Part shown: piece by piece, positions 49,257 through 63,562 of the stretch
How the letters are laid out: every line of letters begins with the position of its first letter
Numbering within the stretch: the stretch's first letter is position 1
From: Candidatus Eiseniibacteriota bacterium
GTDB taxonomy: Bacteria > Eisenbacteria > RBG-16-71-46
Direction of reading: 5' to 3'
Assembly: GCA_016710095.1 (NCBI GenBank)
Contig: JADJLL010000012.1
Span: 1-64,000 of the forward strand
Length of the DNA stretch: 64,000 nt
The notes under the pieces: model-generated
Told to the model about the DNA's origin: nothing
The model's database searches: none
What the model saw: only the letters and a program-made list of their open reading frames with translations
Translations under genes and position numbers: made by a program

Positions 49257-50278
49257 TCAAACCCCTGCGCGTCCTCGTCCTCATGCACCCGTCGCTGGTG
49301 CCGCCCGACACGCTCAAGGGCCACACGCCCGAAGAGATCTCCACCTGGAAGACCGAGTACGGCGTGCTGGACACGCTGCGCAAGCTCGGTCACCAGCCGA
49401 TGGCGCTCGGCGTGCAGGAGGAGCTGAACCCGATCCGCGTCGCGGCCGAGGAATGGAAGCCCGACATCGTGTTCAACCTGCTCGAGGAGTTCCACGGGCT
49501 GTCGAACTTCGACCAGCACGTGGTGTCGTACCTCGAACTGCTCAAGCTCGCGTACACCGGCTGCAATCCGCGCGGGCTCGTGCTCGCGCGCAGCAAGGCG
49601 ATCACGAAGAAGATCGCCGCGTACCACCGCGTGCGCGTGCCCGCGTTCTTCGTGGTCGCGAAGGGGCAGAAGCCGCGCCGACCGCGCTCGCTCAAGTTCC
49701 CGCTGTTCGTGAAGAGCGCGAGCGAGGAATCCTCGCTGGGCATTTCGCAGGCGAGCATCGTGGACAGCGACGAGAAGCTCGCGGAACGGGTGCGGTTCAT
49801 CCACGAGAGCATCGGATCGGACGCGCTCGTCGAGGAGTACATCGAGGGGCGCGAGCTGTACGTGGGCGCGATCGGCAACGAACGCGTGCGCGTGCTGCCC
49901 ACGTGGGAGCTCGACTTCGGGCGGCTGGCCGAGACGGGCGAGCCGATCGCCACGGCGCGCGTGAAGCACAGCCCCGGCTACCAGAAGAAGCACAAGATCG
50001 ACATCCGCCGCGCGGAGGGACTCGATCCCGCGGTCGAGCGCGCGCTGCAGCGGACGACGCGGCGCGTGTACCGCATGCTCGAGCTCGACGGCTACGCGCG
50101 CGTGGACTACCGGCTGACGGCGAAGGGCGAGCTGTACCTGCTCGAGGCGAACCCGAATCCCGAAATCGCCGAGAGCGAGGAGTTCGCGAGCGCGGCGGCG
50201 GCGGTGAAGGTGAACTACCGCCAGCTCATCGCGCGCATCCTGTCGCTCGGACTGACGCGACCGGGACGACTGAGCTAG
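49253..50278 (+). CDS. ATP-grasp ligase, D-Ala-D-Ala ligase-like
   Basis: About 341 residues from a GTG overlapping the metallopeptidase stop. The N-terminal domain (LVLMHPSLVPPDT ... PDIVFNLLEEFHG) and ATP-grasp core (FPLFVKSASEESSLGIS for ATP, DALVEEYIEGRELYVGAIG, and YLLEANPNPEIAESEEFA with the metal-binding EANPNP) resemble D-alanine-D-alanine ligase, but the protein is not next to mur genes. It more likely joins an amino acid or small carboxylate to a peptide or protein. The pairing with a metallopeptidase suggests a make-and-trim system. Its stop codon overlaps the stop of the convergent ATPase gene. Confidence 0.86.
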   Translation: MIKPLRVLVLMHPSLVPPDTLKGHTPEEISTWKTEYGVLDTLRKLGHQPMALGVQEELNPIRVAAEEWKPDIVFNLLEEFHGLSNFDQHVVSYLELLKLAYTGCNPRGLVLARSKAITKKIAAYHRVRVPAFFVVAKGQKPRRPRSLKFPLFVKSASEESSLGISQASIVDSDEKLAERVRFIHESIGSDALVEEYIEGRELYVGAIGNERVRVLPTWELDFGRLAETGEPIATARVKHSPGYQKKHKIDIRRAEGLDPAVERALQRTTRRVYRMLELDGYARVDYRLTAKGELYLLEANPNPEIAESEEFASAAAAVKVNYRQLIARILSLGLTRPGRLS

Positions 50279-52426
50279 GCGGCGGCCGCGCGGCGCAACG
50301 CGGCCTTCACACGCGTCACGAAGCGCTTCGCCTCGATGGGCTTGCGGATGTAGTCGTCCGCGCCCTCTTCCATGAGGCGCACTTCGAGGTCGGGGTCGAT
50401 CGAGCCGGTGAGCACGATCACCGGCAGCGACGCCGTCGAAGCCGAAGCGCGCATCTGGCGCAGCACGTCCTCGCCCTGGATGCCCGGAAGCCCCAGGTCG
50501 AGCACGGTGAGCGCGATGTGTTCGTCGGTCGCGAGCACGGCGAGCGCGTCCTCGCCCGAGGTCGCTTCGACCACGTCGTAGCCACCCTCGACGAGCAGCC
50601 GCTTGGCGACCTTGCGGATCACCGAGTCGTCGTCCACGACGAGCACGCGCGGCCCGGGTGGAGCCGCGGGCGCGGCGGGCAGGGCCGCGGGCGCCACGGC
50701 GGCGGGAGCGCCGGCGTCGGCCGGCATCTCGCCCACGACGCGTTCGACTTCTTGCAGCGTGGTCAGCCCTTCGGCGACGTGGTTCAGCGCCGACATGCGC
50801 AGCGAGCGCATGCCGTTCTGCACGGCGACGGCGGAGATCTCCGGAGCCGTCGCACCGTTCGTGATGAGCTGCTGGAGCGCGGGCGTGAGCGTGAGGATCT
50901 CGAGCACGGCGAGCCGGCCGAGATAGCCGCTGTTGCCGCAGCGCGTGCAGCCGCGTGCGCGCACCGTCGGCGCGATGCCGTAGACGCGCGACATCTGCAG
51001 CTCTTCCTCGTTCAGCTCCGTGATGCGCTCGGCGCAGTGCGTGCACACGCGGCGCACGAGGCGCTGCGCGATCACGCCGCGGAGCGTGGCCGAGATCGCC
51101 GGGCGCTCGACGCCGATGTCCACGAGGCGCGCGACGGCGCTCGAGGCGTCGTTCGTGTGCAGCGTGGTCAGCACGAGGTGACCCGTCATGGACGCCTGCA
51201 CCGCGATCGTCGCGGTCTCGGCGTCACGGATTTCGCCCACGAGGATGACGTCGGGGTCCTGCCGCAGGATCGCGCGCAGGGCCGTCGCGAACGTGAAGTC
51301 GCGCTTCGCCTCGACCTGCATCTGCGTGATGCCCGGCAGCTCGTACTCGATCGGGTCCTCGACCGTGCTGATGTTGGTCTCGCCGTTGTTCAGCTCGCGG
51401 ATGATCGAGTACAGCGTCGTGGTCTTGCCCGAGCCCGTGGGGCCGGTCACGACGACGACGCCGTTGCGGTTGCCGATCAGGCTGCGCACGAGGCGCAGGT
51501 CGCGATCGGAAAGCTGGAGGCTCGTGAGCGTGTCGTTGCTCGCGCCACGCAGCAGACGGATGACGCACTTCTCGGCTTCGCGCGTGGGCACGGTCGAGAT
51601 GCGCAGGTCCACCGACTGGCCGTCCACCTCGAACGAGGCGCGGCCGTCCTGCGGGCGCAAGCGGTCGGCGATGTCCATCGAACCCATGACCTTGATGCGC
51701 GACACGACGCGCTGCAGCGCGAGCGTCGGCATGCGCATGTGCACGCGCATGACGCCGTCCACGCGGAACCGCACGGTGCTCGTGCCGGCCGCGGGCTCGA
51801 AGTGGATGTCGCTCGCGCGCTCGTGCGCCGCGTTGCGGAGGATGATGTTCGTGAGCTTCACCACGGGCGCCGCGTCGCCGTCGTCGACGAGGTGCTCCTG
51901 CGTGGTGGTCTGCATGAGCTTGATCGCGTCGTCGCTGCCGCCGAGGTTCGGCGTGTTCGCCGCGACCGCGGCGGCGCCGCCGGGAGCCGCGGAAGCGTCA
52001 CCGCCGTAGGCACGCTCGATGGCGGCGGCGACGGCGACGGGCGAGGCGATCTCGAAGATGGGCATGCGGCCCGAGGCGAACGCGATGCCGCGCTCGATCT
52101 CGTCGTTCATCGGATCGGCGCAGGCGACCACGATCTGGCGGTCGCTCTCGCGCATCGGGACGACCTGGAAGCGGCGCGCGAGCTTTTCGGGCACCAGCTT
52201 GAGCACGTGGGGATCGCGCTGGGCCAGACGCGCGAGCGGCAGCCGCATGGCGTCCGCGACTTCCTGCGCGAGCTGGTCCACCGGACAGACCGCAGTGTCG
52301 CGCGACCGCTTCCCAGGCGTCGGCGAGCGATGTGCTCGCAGCGACCTGTAGCGATTGCGCGTCCTGAAGTCCGGCACGCTGTACGAGGTCCACCAGCCAG
52401 TGGTGACCCGCAGCCCCTCGTTCCAT
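50275..52426 (-). CDS. GspE/PilB-type secretion ATPase with C-terminal receiver domain (one frameshift)
   Basis: About 716 residues. The ATG at 52426 (MERGAAGHHWLVDLV) has GAGGGGA upstream; an extra G near 52282 breaks the frame before LAQEVADAMRLPLARLA. In order: MshEN-type N-terminal domain, ATPase domain with Walker A GPTGSGKTTTLY (about 327), Asp box EDPIEYELPG, Walker B GEIRDAETA, the zinc site CTHC ... CTRCGNSGYLGR (about 462-490), an Ala/Pro linker, and a receiver domain (about 593-716; VVDDDSVIRK, LDLGLPGIQG, RKPIEAK). Powers type IV pilus or type II secretion; the receiver suggests phosphorylation control. It has a sigma-28-like promoter. Confidence 0.9.
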
Positions 52427-52480
52427 GAGTCCCCTCGGATGTGCGTCGGGCCGCGACGGATGTTCGCCGCGGCATTCCCG

Positions 52481-52508
52481 TTATCGGTCCGGAGGCGCAC
52501 TTTCTTGA
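52481..52508 (-). promoter_or_regulatory. Sigma-28-like promoter of the GspE-receiver gene
   Basis: Minus-strand TCAAG (52504-52508), exactly 15 bases, then ACCGATAA (52481-52488), about 55 bases before the ATG. Only the first base of the FliA-type -10 differs from consensus. Confidence 0.58.
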
Positions 52509-52721
52509 ATCGGAACCTCTGCGAGCGTGTCCGTTGCGCATGAGAAGCGGTTCCCTCGCGAGGGTGCACGAGGTCGCATCGGCATCGCGACATCGTGACC
52601 TCGAATCGCCAGTCCGCGTGATTGCCGCAATTTGGGTCGCATGGTATGGCTCGCGAGCCCCACAGACCGAAGAGACGACCCACGGCGGACCGGATCCGCC
52701 CACAGCCCCGAGAGGCTCCCC

Positions 52722-53336
52722 ATGTTCTCGCTCTTCCCGAAGGAAGAGGACTTCTTCCTCCTGTTCCGCAAGCAGGCGGCCCTCGTCCGCGAAGCCTGCG
52801 ACCAGCTCCACGAGATGATGGAGAAGTTCGACCGTCTCGAGGAGCGCACGAAGGCGCTCAAGGACACCGAGCATCGCGCGGATCTCGTCACGCACGAGAT
52901 CTTCGAGCGGCTCAACCGCACGTTCATCACGCCGCTCGAGCGCGAGGACATCCACGCGCTGGCGAGCGGCCTCGACGACGTGATCGACGCGGCGGAGGCC
53001 ATCGCGAGCCGCCTCGTGCTCTTCAACATCCAGGGCCCGACGACCGAGTCCATCAAGATGACGGCGATCCTGCGCGACTGCGGGCGCCAGATCGAGCAGG
53101 CGGTCGAGAACCTCAAGAACATGCAGAACCTCATGAGCTTCACGATCGAGATCAACCGGCTCGAGAACGAAGCCGACGGGATCTCGCGGCAGGTCGTCGC
53201 CGACCTGTTCAGCGGCCGCCACGAGATTCTCGACGTCATGCGCTGGAAGGAAATCTACGGACGGCTCGAGAGCGCGTCCGACCAGTGCGAAGACGTCGCG
53301 AACGCGATCGAGTCCATCGTTCTCAAGAGCCGCTGA
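52722..53336 (+). CDS. DUF47/PhoU-like phosphate transport regulator
   Basis: Helical protein of about 204 residues (start 52722, MFSLFPKEEDFFLLF). The coiled helices with repeated acid patches (HEIFERLNRTFITPLEREDIH, LDDVIDAAEAIASRLVL, NRLENEADGISRQVV) are the DUF47 signature; family members resemble PhoU and are encoded with PiT transporters. Its stop overlaps the PiT start by 1 base (TGATG), so it very likely controls that transporter. About 295 bases upstream hold no other gene, only the divergent sigma-28-like promoter. Confidence 0.93.
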   Translation: MFSLFPKEEDFFLLFRKQAALVREACDQLHEMMEKFDRLEERTKALKDTEHRADLVTHEIFERLNRTFITPLEREDIHALASGLDDVIDAAEAIASRLVLFNIQGPTTESIKMTAILRDCGRQIEQAVENLKNMQNLMSFTIEINRLENEADGISRQVVADLFSGRHEILDVMRWKEIYGRLESASDQCEDVANAIESIVLKSR

Positions 53337-54361
53337 TGGACTTTCTGCACATCCCGCAACTCTCGCCGATGCTCTGGGGCATCGTCGTGGTGGCGCTGCT
53401 GTTCGACTACAGCAACGGCTTCCACGACGCGGCGAACTCCATCGCCACCGTGGTCAGCACGCGCGTGCTGTCCCCGCGCCAGGCGGTGGTGTGGGCCGCG
53501 TTCTTCAACTTCATCGCGTTCGCCGTCTTCGGCGTGCACGTGGCGAAGACCATCGCGAAGGGCACCGTGGACCCGGCCGTCGTGACGCCGGCCATCGTGC
53601 TCGCGGCGCTCGCCGGCGCGCTCATCTGGAACATGCTCACGTGGTGGTGGGGACTGCCGACCTCGTCCTCGCACGCGCTCATGGGCGGCTTCATCGGCGC
53701 GGCGGTCGTCGCGGTCGGACCGCAGGCGGTCATGATGTCCGGCCTCACGAAGGTCGCGACGTTCATCGTGGTCTCGCCCGTCGTCGGCCTGCTCCTCGGC
53801 TTCCTGTTCATGCTGATCGTGATGTGGATCTTCCGGCGCTCCACACCTCGAAAGGTGGACACGCTGTTCCGCCGGCTCCAGTTCGTCTCGGCCGCCGCGT
53901 TCAGCCTCGGACACGGCAGCAACGACGCGCAGAAGACCGCCGGCATCATCACCGCGCTGCTCTATTCGACCGGTTCGATCACGGGCGAGTTCCACGTGCC
54001 GTTCTGGGTGATCCTCGCGAGCTACGGCGCCATCGGCCTCGGCACGCTGTCCGGCGGTTGGCGCATCGTGAAGACGATGGGCATGAACATCACCAAGCTG
54101 CAGCCGGTCGGCGGATTCTGCGCCGAGACCGCCGGTGCGGTGGCGCTCTTCGGCGCCAGCGCGCTCGGCATTCCCGTTTCCACCACGCACACCATCACCG
54201 GCGCGATCGTCGGCTCGGGCGTCAGCGCCACCCGCAAGCTTTCCGCGGTGAAGTGGGGCGTCGCGGGCCGCATCGTGTGGGCGTGGGTGCTCACCATGCC
54301 CGCGGCCGCGATCGTGGCCGCGGCCTGCTGGTTCGTCATTCACTTCGCCGGCATGCGCTGA
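53336..54361 (+). CDS. pit: PiT-family inorganic phosphate permease
   Basis: Inner-membrane phosphate:proton or phosphate:sodium symporter of about 341 residues with around ten helices. The two inverted PiT signatures are seen as LFDYSNGFHDAANSIATVVS near the start and AFSLGHGSNDAQKTAGII in the middle, along with WWGLPTSSSHAL and GIPVSTTHTITG. It is coupled to the upstream DUF47 regulator through a 1-base overlap. Confidence 0.95.
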   Translation: MDFLHIPQLSPMLWGIVVVALLFDYSNGFHDAANSIATVVSTRVLSPRQAVVWAAFFNFIAFAVFGVHVAKTIAKGTVDPAVVTPAIVLAALAGALIWNMLTWWWGLPTSSSHALMGGFIGAAVVAVGPQAVMMSGLTKVATFIVVSPVVGLLLGFLFMLIVMWIFRRSTPRKVDTLFRRLQFVSAAAFSLGHGSNDAQKTAGIITALLYSTGSITGEFHVPFWVILASYGAIGLGTLSGGWRIVKTMGMNITKLQPVGGFCAETAGAVALFGASALGIPVSTTHTITGAIVGSGVSATRKLSAVKWGVAGRIVWAWVLTMPAAAIVAAACWFVIHFAGMR

Positions 54362-54395
54362 GCGTCCGGCTTCACGTTCCCGAGGAGAACCCTTC

Positions 54396-54965
54396 ATGCA
54401 GCGCATCGACGACTTCATCGCTTCGGCCGGCATCGACAAGTCCAAGGACGGCTGGCGCACGAACCTTCCCAAGCCCACGCCGCTCACGTTCGACCCGGCG
54501 CAGTCCTGGAGCGCGCGCTGCCTGTCGAGCAAGGGCGAGTTCGTGATCAAGCTCATGCCGGACGTGGCGCCGATGCACGTGACGAGCTTCGCCTACCTCG
54601 CGCGCCTCGGCTTCTTCGACGGCCTCACGTTCCACCGCGTGATCCCCGAGTTCATGGCGCAGGGCGGCTGCCCGCTCGGCACCGGCACCGGCGGCCCGGG
54701 CTACCGCTTCGACGGCGAGTACTCGAAGAACGTGCGTCACGACCGCGGCGGCCTGCTGTCCATGGCGAACGCCGGCCCCGGCACCGACGGCAGCCAGTTC
54801 TTCCTCACGTTCGTGGCCACGCCCTGGCTCGACGGCAAACACAGCATTTTCGGGGAGGTCGTCGAGGGCAAGGAAGTGCTCGCCGCGCTGGAAGCGTGCG
54901 GTTCGCAGTCCGGCCGCACGACCGAGCGGCTCACGCTCGACAAGGTCACGATCGAGATCGCCTGA
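54396..54965 (+). CDS. Cyclophilin-type peptidyl-prolyl isomerase
   Basis: Folding enzyme of 189 residues without signal peptide, so cytosolic. A GAGGAGAA ribosome site precedes ATG 54396. Catalytic and binding residues are in LTFHRVIPEFMAQGG (Arg and Phe), GSQFFLTF (Gln and Phe) and WLDGKHSIFGEVVEG. The N-terminal 35 residues are an extension before the isomerase domain. It is followed by a strong terminator. Confidence 0.95.
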   Translation: MQRIDDFIASAGIDKSKDGWRTNLPKPTPLTFDPAQSWSARCLSSKGEFVIKLMPDVAPMHVTSFAYLARLGFFDGLTFHRVIPEFMAQGGCPLGTGTGGPGYRFDGEYSKNVRHDRGGLLSMANAGPGTDGSQFFLTFVATPWLDGKHSIFGEVVEGKEVLAALEACGSQSGRTTERLTLDKVTIEIA

Positions 54966-54991
54966 AGTCTCCGGCATCTGCACGGATCCAC

Positions 54992-55030
54992 GGCGCCGGT
55001 CTCCCGCTCGGGAGGCCGGCGCCGCCTTTT
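54992..55030 (+). terminator. Rho-independent terminator after the cyclophilin gene
   Basis: Stem GGCGCCGG/CCGGCGCC (54992-54999 with 55016-55023) extended by an inner CTCCC/GGGAG pair, followed by GCCTTTT. Confidence 0.82.
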
Positions 55031-55151
55031 CGGGCGCGTGAACTCGCCTCGCCCGCTCACGAATCGAGCGGTACTGCCGAGACTGCGATGCGACTTCATG
55101 GACGAGGGCCACTCCGTGAGCGGCACGGTGGCCATCGTCCCCTCGTCGTGG

Positions 55152-56143
55152 ATGACCATGCACCGTCCTCCCCCGATACGTCCGATGTGCGCGGTCCTCG
55201 CGGCTGCGCTGCTCGCCTGCGCCTGCTCGTGCGCGCCGGCGACGCGCGCTCCACTGCGCGTCGCGATCAGCCCGTGGCCCGGCTACGAATACCTCTATCT
55301 CGCCCAGGAGCGCGGCTTCTACGAAGCCGAAGGCGTCGACGTGCAGCTCGTCGAGCTCGAGTCCCTGGGCGATTCGCGCGCGGCGTTCGAGAACGGCTCC
55401 GTCGACGCGTTCGGTTCGACGCTCGTCGAACTGCTCGTGAGCCACGCGCAGGCCACGCGACGGCCGCAGGCGTTCTTCGTCGCCGACTACTCGAACGGCG
55501 CCGACATGCTGCTCGCCGACAGCACGATCCGAACGGTGGCCGACCTGCGCGGCAAACGCGTCGGACTCGAGGCGGGTTCGATCGACGTGATCGGCGTCGC
55601 CGCTGCGCTCGCGAGCGCGGGACTCACGCTGCGCGACGTCGACCTCGTGCCCATGCCGCAGAACGAGAAGGACTACGCCTTCGAGCACGGCACGATCCAG
55701 GCGGTCCAGTGCTTCCCGCCGGGATCGGCGGACCTCGAAGCGCGCCCCGGCGTGCACCGACTGTTCGACTCCTCGCGCACGCCCGGCCTGATCGTGGACG
55801 TGATCGTGGCCGACAGCCTCGAGCTCGCGACGCACACCGCGCGCTACGCGGCGTTCCTGCGCGCCGTCACGCGTGCGCAGGATTGGGCGGCCGCGCATCC
55901 CGAGGAAGCATTCGCCTTGATGGCCGCGCGCGAAGGGCTCTCGCCCGCGGAGTTCGCGGAAGGACTCGCCGGCCTCCACATCGTGCCGATGAACGAGCAG
56001 GCGGAGCACCTCGGCCCCGCGGGCGGCACGCTCGCCGCGCTGAAGCTCACGCAGGAGGCGCTGCTCACGACCGGAACCATCGCCCGCTCCGGCCCGCTGC
56101 CGTCGCTCGTCACCGCCGCCGCGCTCCCACCCGGGGCGCCCCG

Positions 56144-56147
<4 letters not shown>
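55152..56147 (+). CDS. NMT1/SsuA-like substrate-binding lipoprotein coupled to a hybrid kinase
   Basis: About 331 residues. The start is placed at 55152 (MTMHRPPPI; 55158 also possible). A lipoprotein signal peptide ends at LLACACSC, giving a probable lipid-anchored Cys. The mature part is a type 2 periplasmic binding fold of the NMT1/ThiY/SsuA kind: ISPWPGYEYLYLAQERGFYEAEGV, VDAFGSTLVELL, DLRGKRVGLEAGSIDVIG. No ABC permease or ATPase gene is nearby; instead the stop overlaps the start of a hybrid histidine kinase in an ATGA. It is likely a ligand-sensing partner of that kinase. Confidence 0.88.
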
Positions 56148-59266
<3,119 letters not shown>

Positions 59267-59385
59267 CCACCGGCACTTGCGGGGGATCGTCAGGGCCGGC
59301 TCAAGGCCGGCCGTTCCCCGCCGAGACTGACCAGCGTCGCACCATGACCTCGGGCGCACCGGAGCGCCCGACACCGGGAGCAGGG

Positions 59386-59982
59386 ATGCCGCACACCGAC
59401 CTCGCACGCACATCGCGAATGTCCCGCGCGCCGCGCCGAACTTCCGTGCGCGCCGTGGTGACTGCCGCTCTGGCGATGCTGCTCGCCCTCGCCTCGCCCT
59501 GCCTCGCGCAGGCGCCGGACGCGAGTGCGATCAAGGCCGACATGGTGTGCAACCTCGCCAAGTTCGTGACCTGGCCCGACGGTCTCATCGCCCAGAACCG
59601 CGGCCAGCTCGTCGTCGCGATCTTCGGCGAAGACGATCTCGCGGTGACGCTCGCGAGCGTGCTCAGCACGCGCAGCGTGAACGGCAAGCCCATCTTCGTG
59701 CGCTTCGCGCGCCGCGCCCAGGACTGCAAGGGCGCCCAGATCGTCTACATCGCCTCGTCCGAATCGGCCCACGTGGACGACGTGCTCGGCTTCCTGAACG
59801 GCGCACCGACGATCACGCTCGCCGACACGGACGGATTCGCGCAGCGCGGAGGCATGGTGAACTTCACCGGCGCCCCGCCGCGCGTGCGCTTCGAGATCAG
59901 CCTCGCCCGAGCCGAGAAGTCCGGACTGCGCATCAGCTCGCGCCTCCTCGCGATCGCCCACGTCGTGGACGGGACGCCCTGA
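59386..59982 (+). CDS. YfiR-like (DUF4154) periplasmic protein
   Basis: About 198 residues from ATG 59386, chosen for the GGGAG 5 bases upstream; a later ATG at 59419 would give a shorter signal peptide. The signal peptide (VVTAALAMLLALASPCLA) is followed by the DUF4154 pattern: IKADMVCNLAKFVTWPDG, VVAIFGEDDL, IVYIASSESAHVDDVL, GGMVNFTGAPPRVRFEISL and a final SSRLLAIAHVV. In Pseudomonas YfiR holds down the CHASE8 diguanylate cyclase YfiN. Here the next gene, one base away, is a CHASE8-type hybrid kinase, so the protein probably controls that kinase. Confidence 0.88.
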   Translation: MPHTDLARTSRMSRAPRRTSVRAVVTAALAMLLALASPCLAQAPDASAIKADMVCNLAKFVTWPDGLIAQNRGQLVVAIFGEDDLAVTLASVLSTRSVNGKPIFVRFARRAQDCKGAQIVYIASSESAHVDDVLGFLNGAPTITLADTDGFAQRGGMVNFTGAPPRVRFEISLARAEKSGLRISSRLLAIAHVVDGTP

Positions 59983-59983
59983 C

Positions 59984-62413
<2,430 letters not shown>

Positions 62414-62470
62414 TCCGCCCCGGGACCGGCCGCCGGCCCCGTGACCGCCACCGCCCGCGCGAGCGCTCCC

Positions 62471-62497
62471 TCAAGTTTTCGCGCGCGCGCCCGAGAC
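62471..62497 (+). promoter_or_regulatory. Weak sigma-28-like promoter candidate
   Basis: TCAAGTTTT (from 62471) is a full match to the FliA-type -35 region, followed at a 14-base spacing (from TCAAG) by CCCGAGAC, which matches five of eight positions of the -10. It lies about 40 bases before the start of the 299-residue protein. Confidence 0.3.
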
Positions 62498-62537
62498 TGC
62501 GCTCCGTCGTGCCACCTTTACGGATGGAGGATGGACC

Positions 62538-63437
62538 ATGGTCTCCGGAATCGGATCGCCGACGATTCAGCCGTACGAGCAGCCGCTCGCGCGGACGAAC
62601 ACGCCGGCCAGCAACGGCCAGAACGCCGCCGACACCACCCTCGTCGCCGCGAACGCCCATCGTGAGGCGAGCGGCGAACTGAGCATCGTCACCCAGGAAG
62701 GCGACACGGTCACGCTTTCGGCGCACCTCGAAGCCGACGCGACCTACGCGAGCTTCCGCTCCCGCGGCGCGCAGGCGTCCTACCTTTCGATCGAGAGCAG
62801 CTCGAGCATCGAGATCTCGGTGCAGGGCGATCTGAGCGAACAGGAGATGAAGGACATCGAGAAGCTCGTGAAGCAGTTCAGCCACGAGCTGCGCCAGTAT
62901 TTCCGCGGCAGCGAAGGCGCCGACGCGAACGACGTCGGACAGGGCTCGTTCTCCTCCATCGCGGGCATCGCGGTCCACCTCGAAGCCGAAGCGAGTGTCA
63001 CCGCCGTTTCCGTTCACGCGACCGGCGGCCGCCCGTCCGGACTCGGCTGGTCGCCGACGCCGGCGCCGATTTCGCCCGCACCGAGTCCCGGGGACTCGCC
63101 CGCGAATCCGGCCGGCGAGGTTTCCGAGGGCGCCGGCGACGCCACGAGCACGGCGAGCGCTCCGATCGCGATCGACCCGTCGCAGGAGCAGCAGCTCGCG
63201 CAGCTCATGACGCGGCTGAGCAAGCTCATGGAGCGCTCCGGCGCGAATCCGGAGAAGGCCGCGAAGGCGCTCAACCGGATGCTCGACAAGCTCTCCGAGG
63301 CGCTCGACGGGAAGAAGGAACACCGTCACGCGCTCGACCACGTGCGTCGCCAGGTGAACTCGGGAAGCGGCTTCGCCGGGAAGCCGGACGGCGACACCGT
63401 CCTCGGCCCGGCCCAGCCGGCCCCGGTCGGCGACTGA
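62538..63437 (+). CDS. Hypothetical protein, possible flagellar-associated factor
   Basis: Protein of 299 residues with GGAGG 7 bases before ATG 62538. No signal peptide or membrane helix. The middle (SIVTQEGDTVTLSAHLEADATY, SIEISVQGDLSEQEMKDIEKLV, about 45-125) resembles DUF5610-like proteins that I associate loosely with motility loci. A Ser/Pro-rich linker (about 155-205) leads to a helical C-terminal segment (QQLAQLMTRLSKLMERSG). The assignment is tentative; the sigma-28-like -35 upstream and strong terminator downstream show it is a one-gene transcript. Confidence 0.6.
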   Translation: MVSGIGSPTIQPYEQPLARTNTPASNGQNAADTTLVAANAHREASGELSIVTQEGDTVTLSAHLEADATYASFRSRGAQASYLSIESSSSIEISVQGDLSEQEMKDIEKLVKQFSHELRQYFRGSEGADANDVGQGSFSSIAGIAVHLEAEASVTAVSVHATGGRPSGLGWSPTPAPISPAPSPGDSPANPAGEVSEGAGDATSTASAPIAIDPSQEQQLAQLMTRLSKLMERSGANPEKAAKALNRMLDKLSEALDGKKEHRHALDHVRRQVNSGSGFAGKPDGDTVLGPAQPAPVGD

Positions 63438-63457
63438 CCGCGTCCGTTACGAAACCG

Positions 63458-63497
63458 CGCGCGCCCGGAGGAACTCCTCCGGGCGCGCGTCGTTTTC
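63458..63497 (+). terminator. Rho-independent terminator
   Basis: A 15-base perfect stem (CGCGCGCCCGGAGGA/TCCTCCGGGCGCGCG, 63458-63472 with 63475-63489; in practice the loop is the GGAACTCC centre) followed by TCGTTTT. Confidence 0.82.
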
Positions 63498-63562
63498 GCA
63501 TCCCCGGCCGGTGTAGGATGGCGCGAAGTCCGCATACACGTCGCACCATCCGGAGGCACGTC

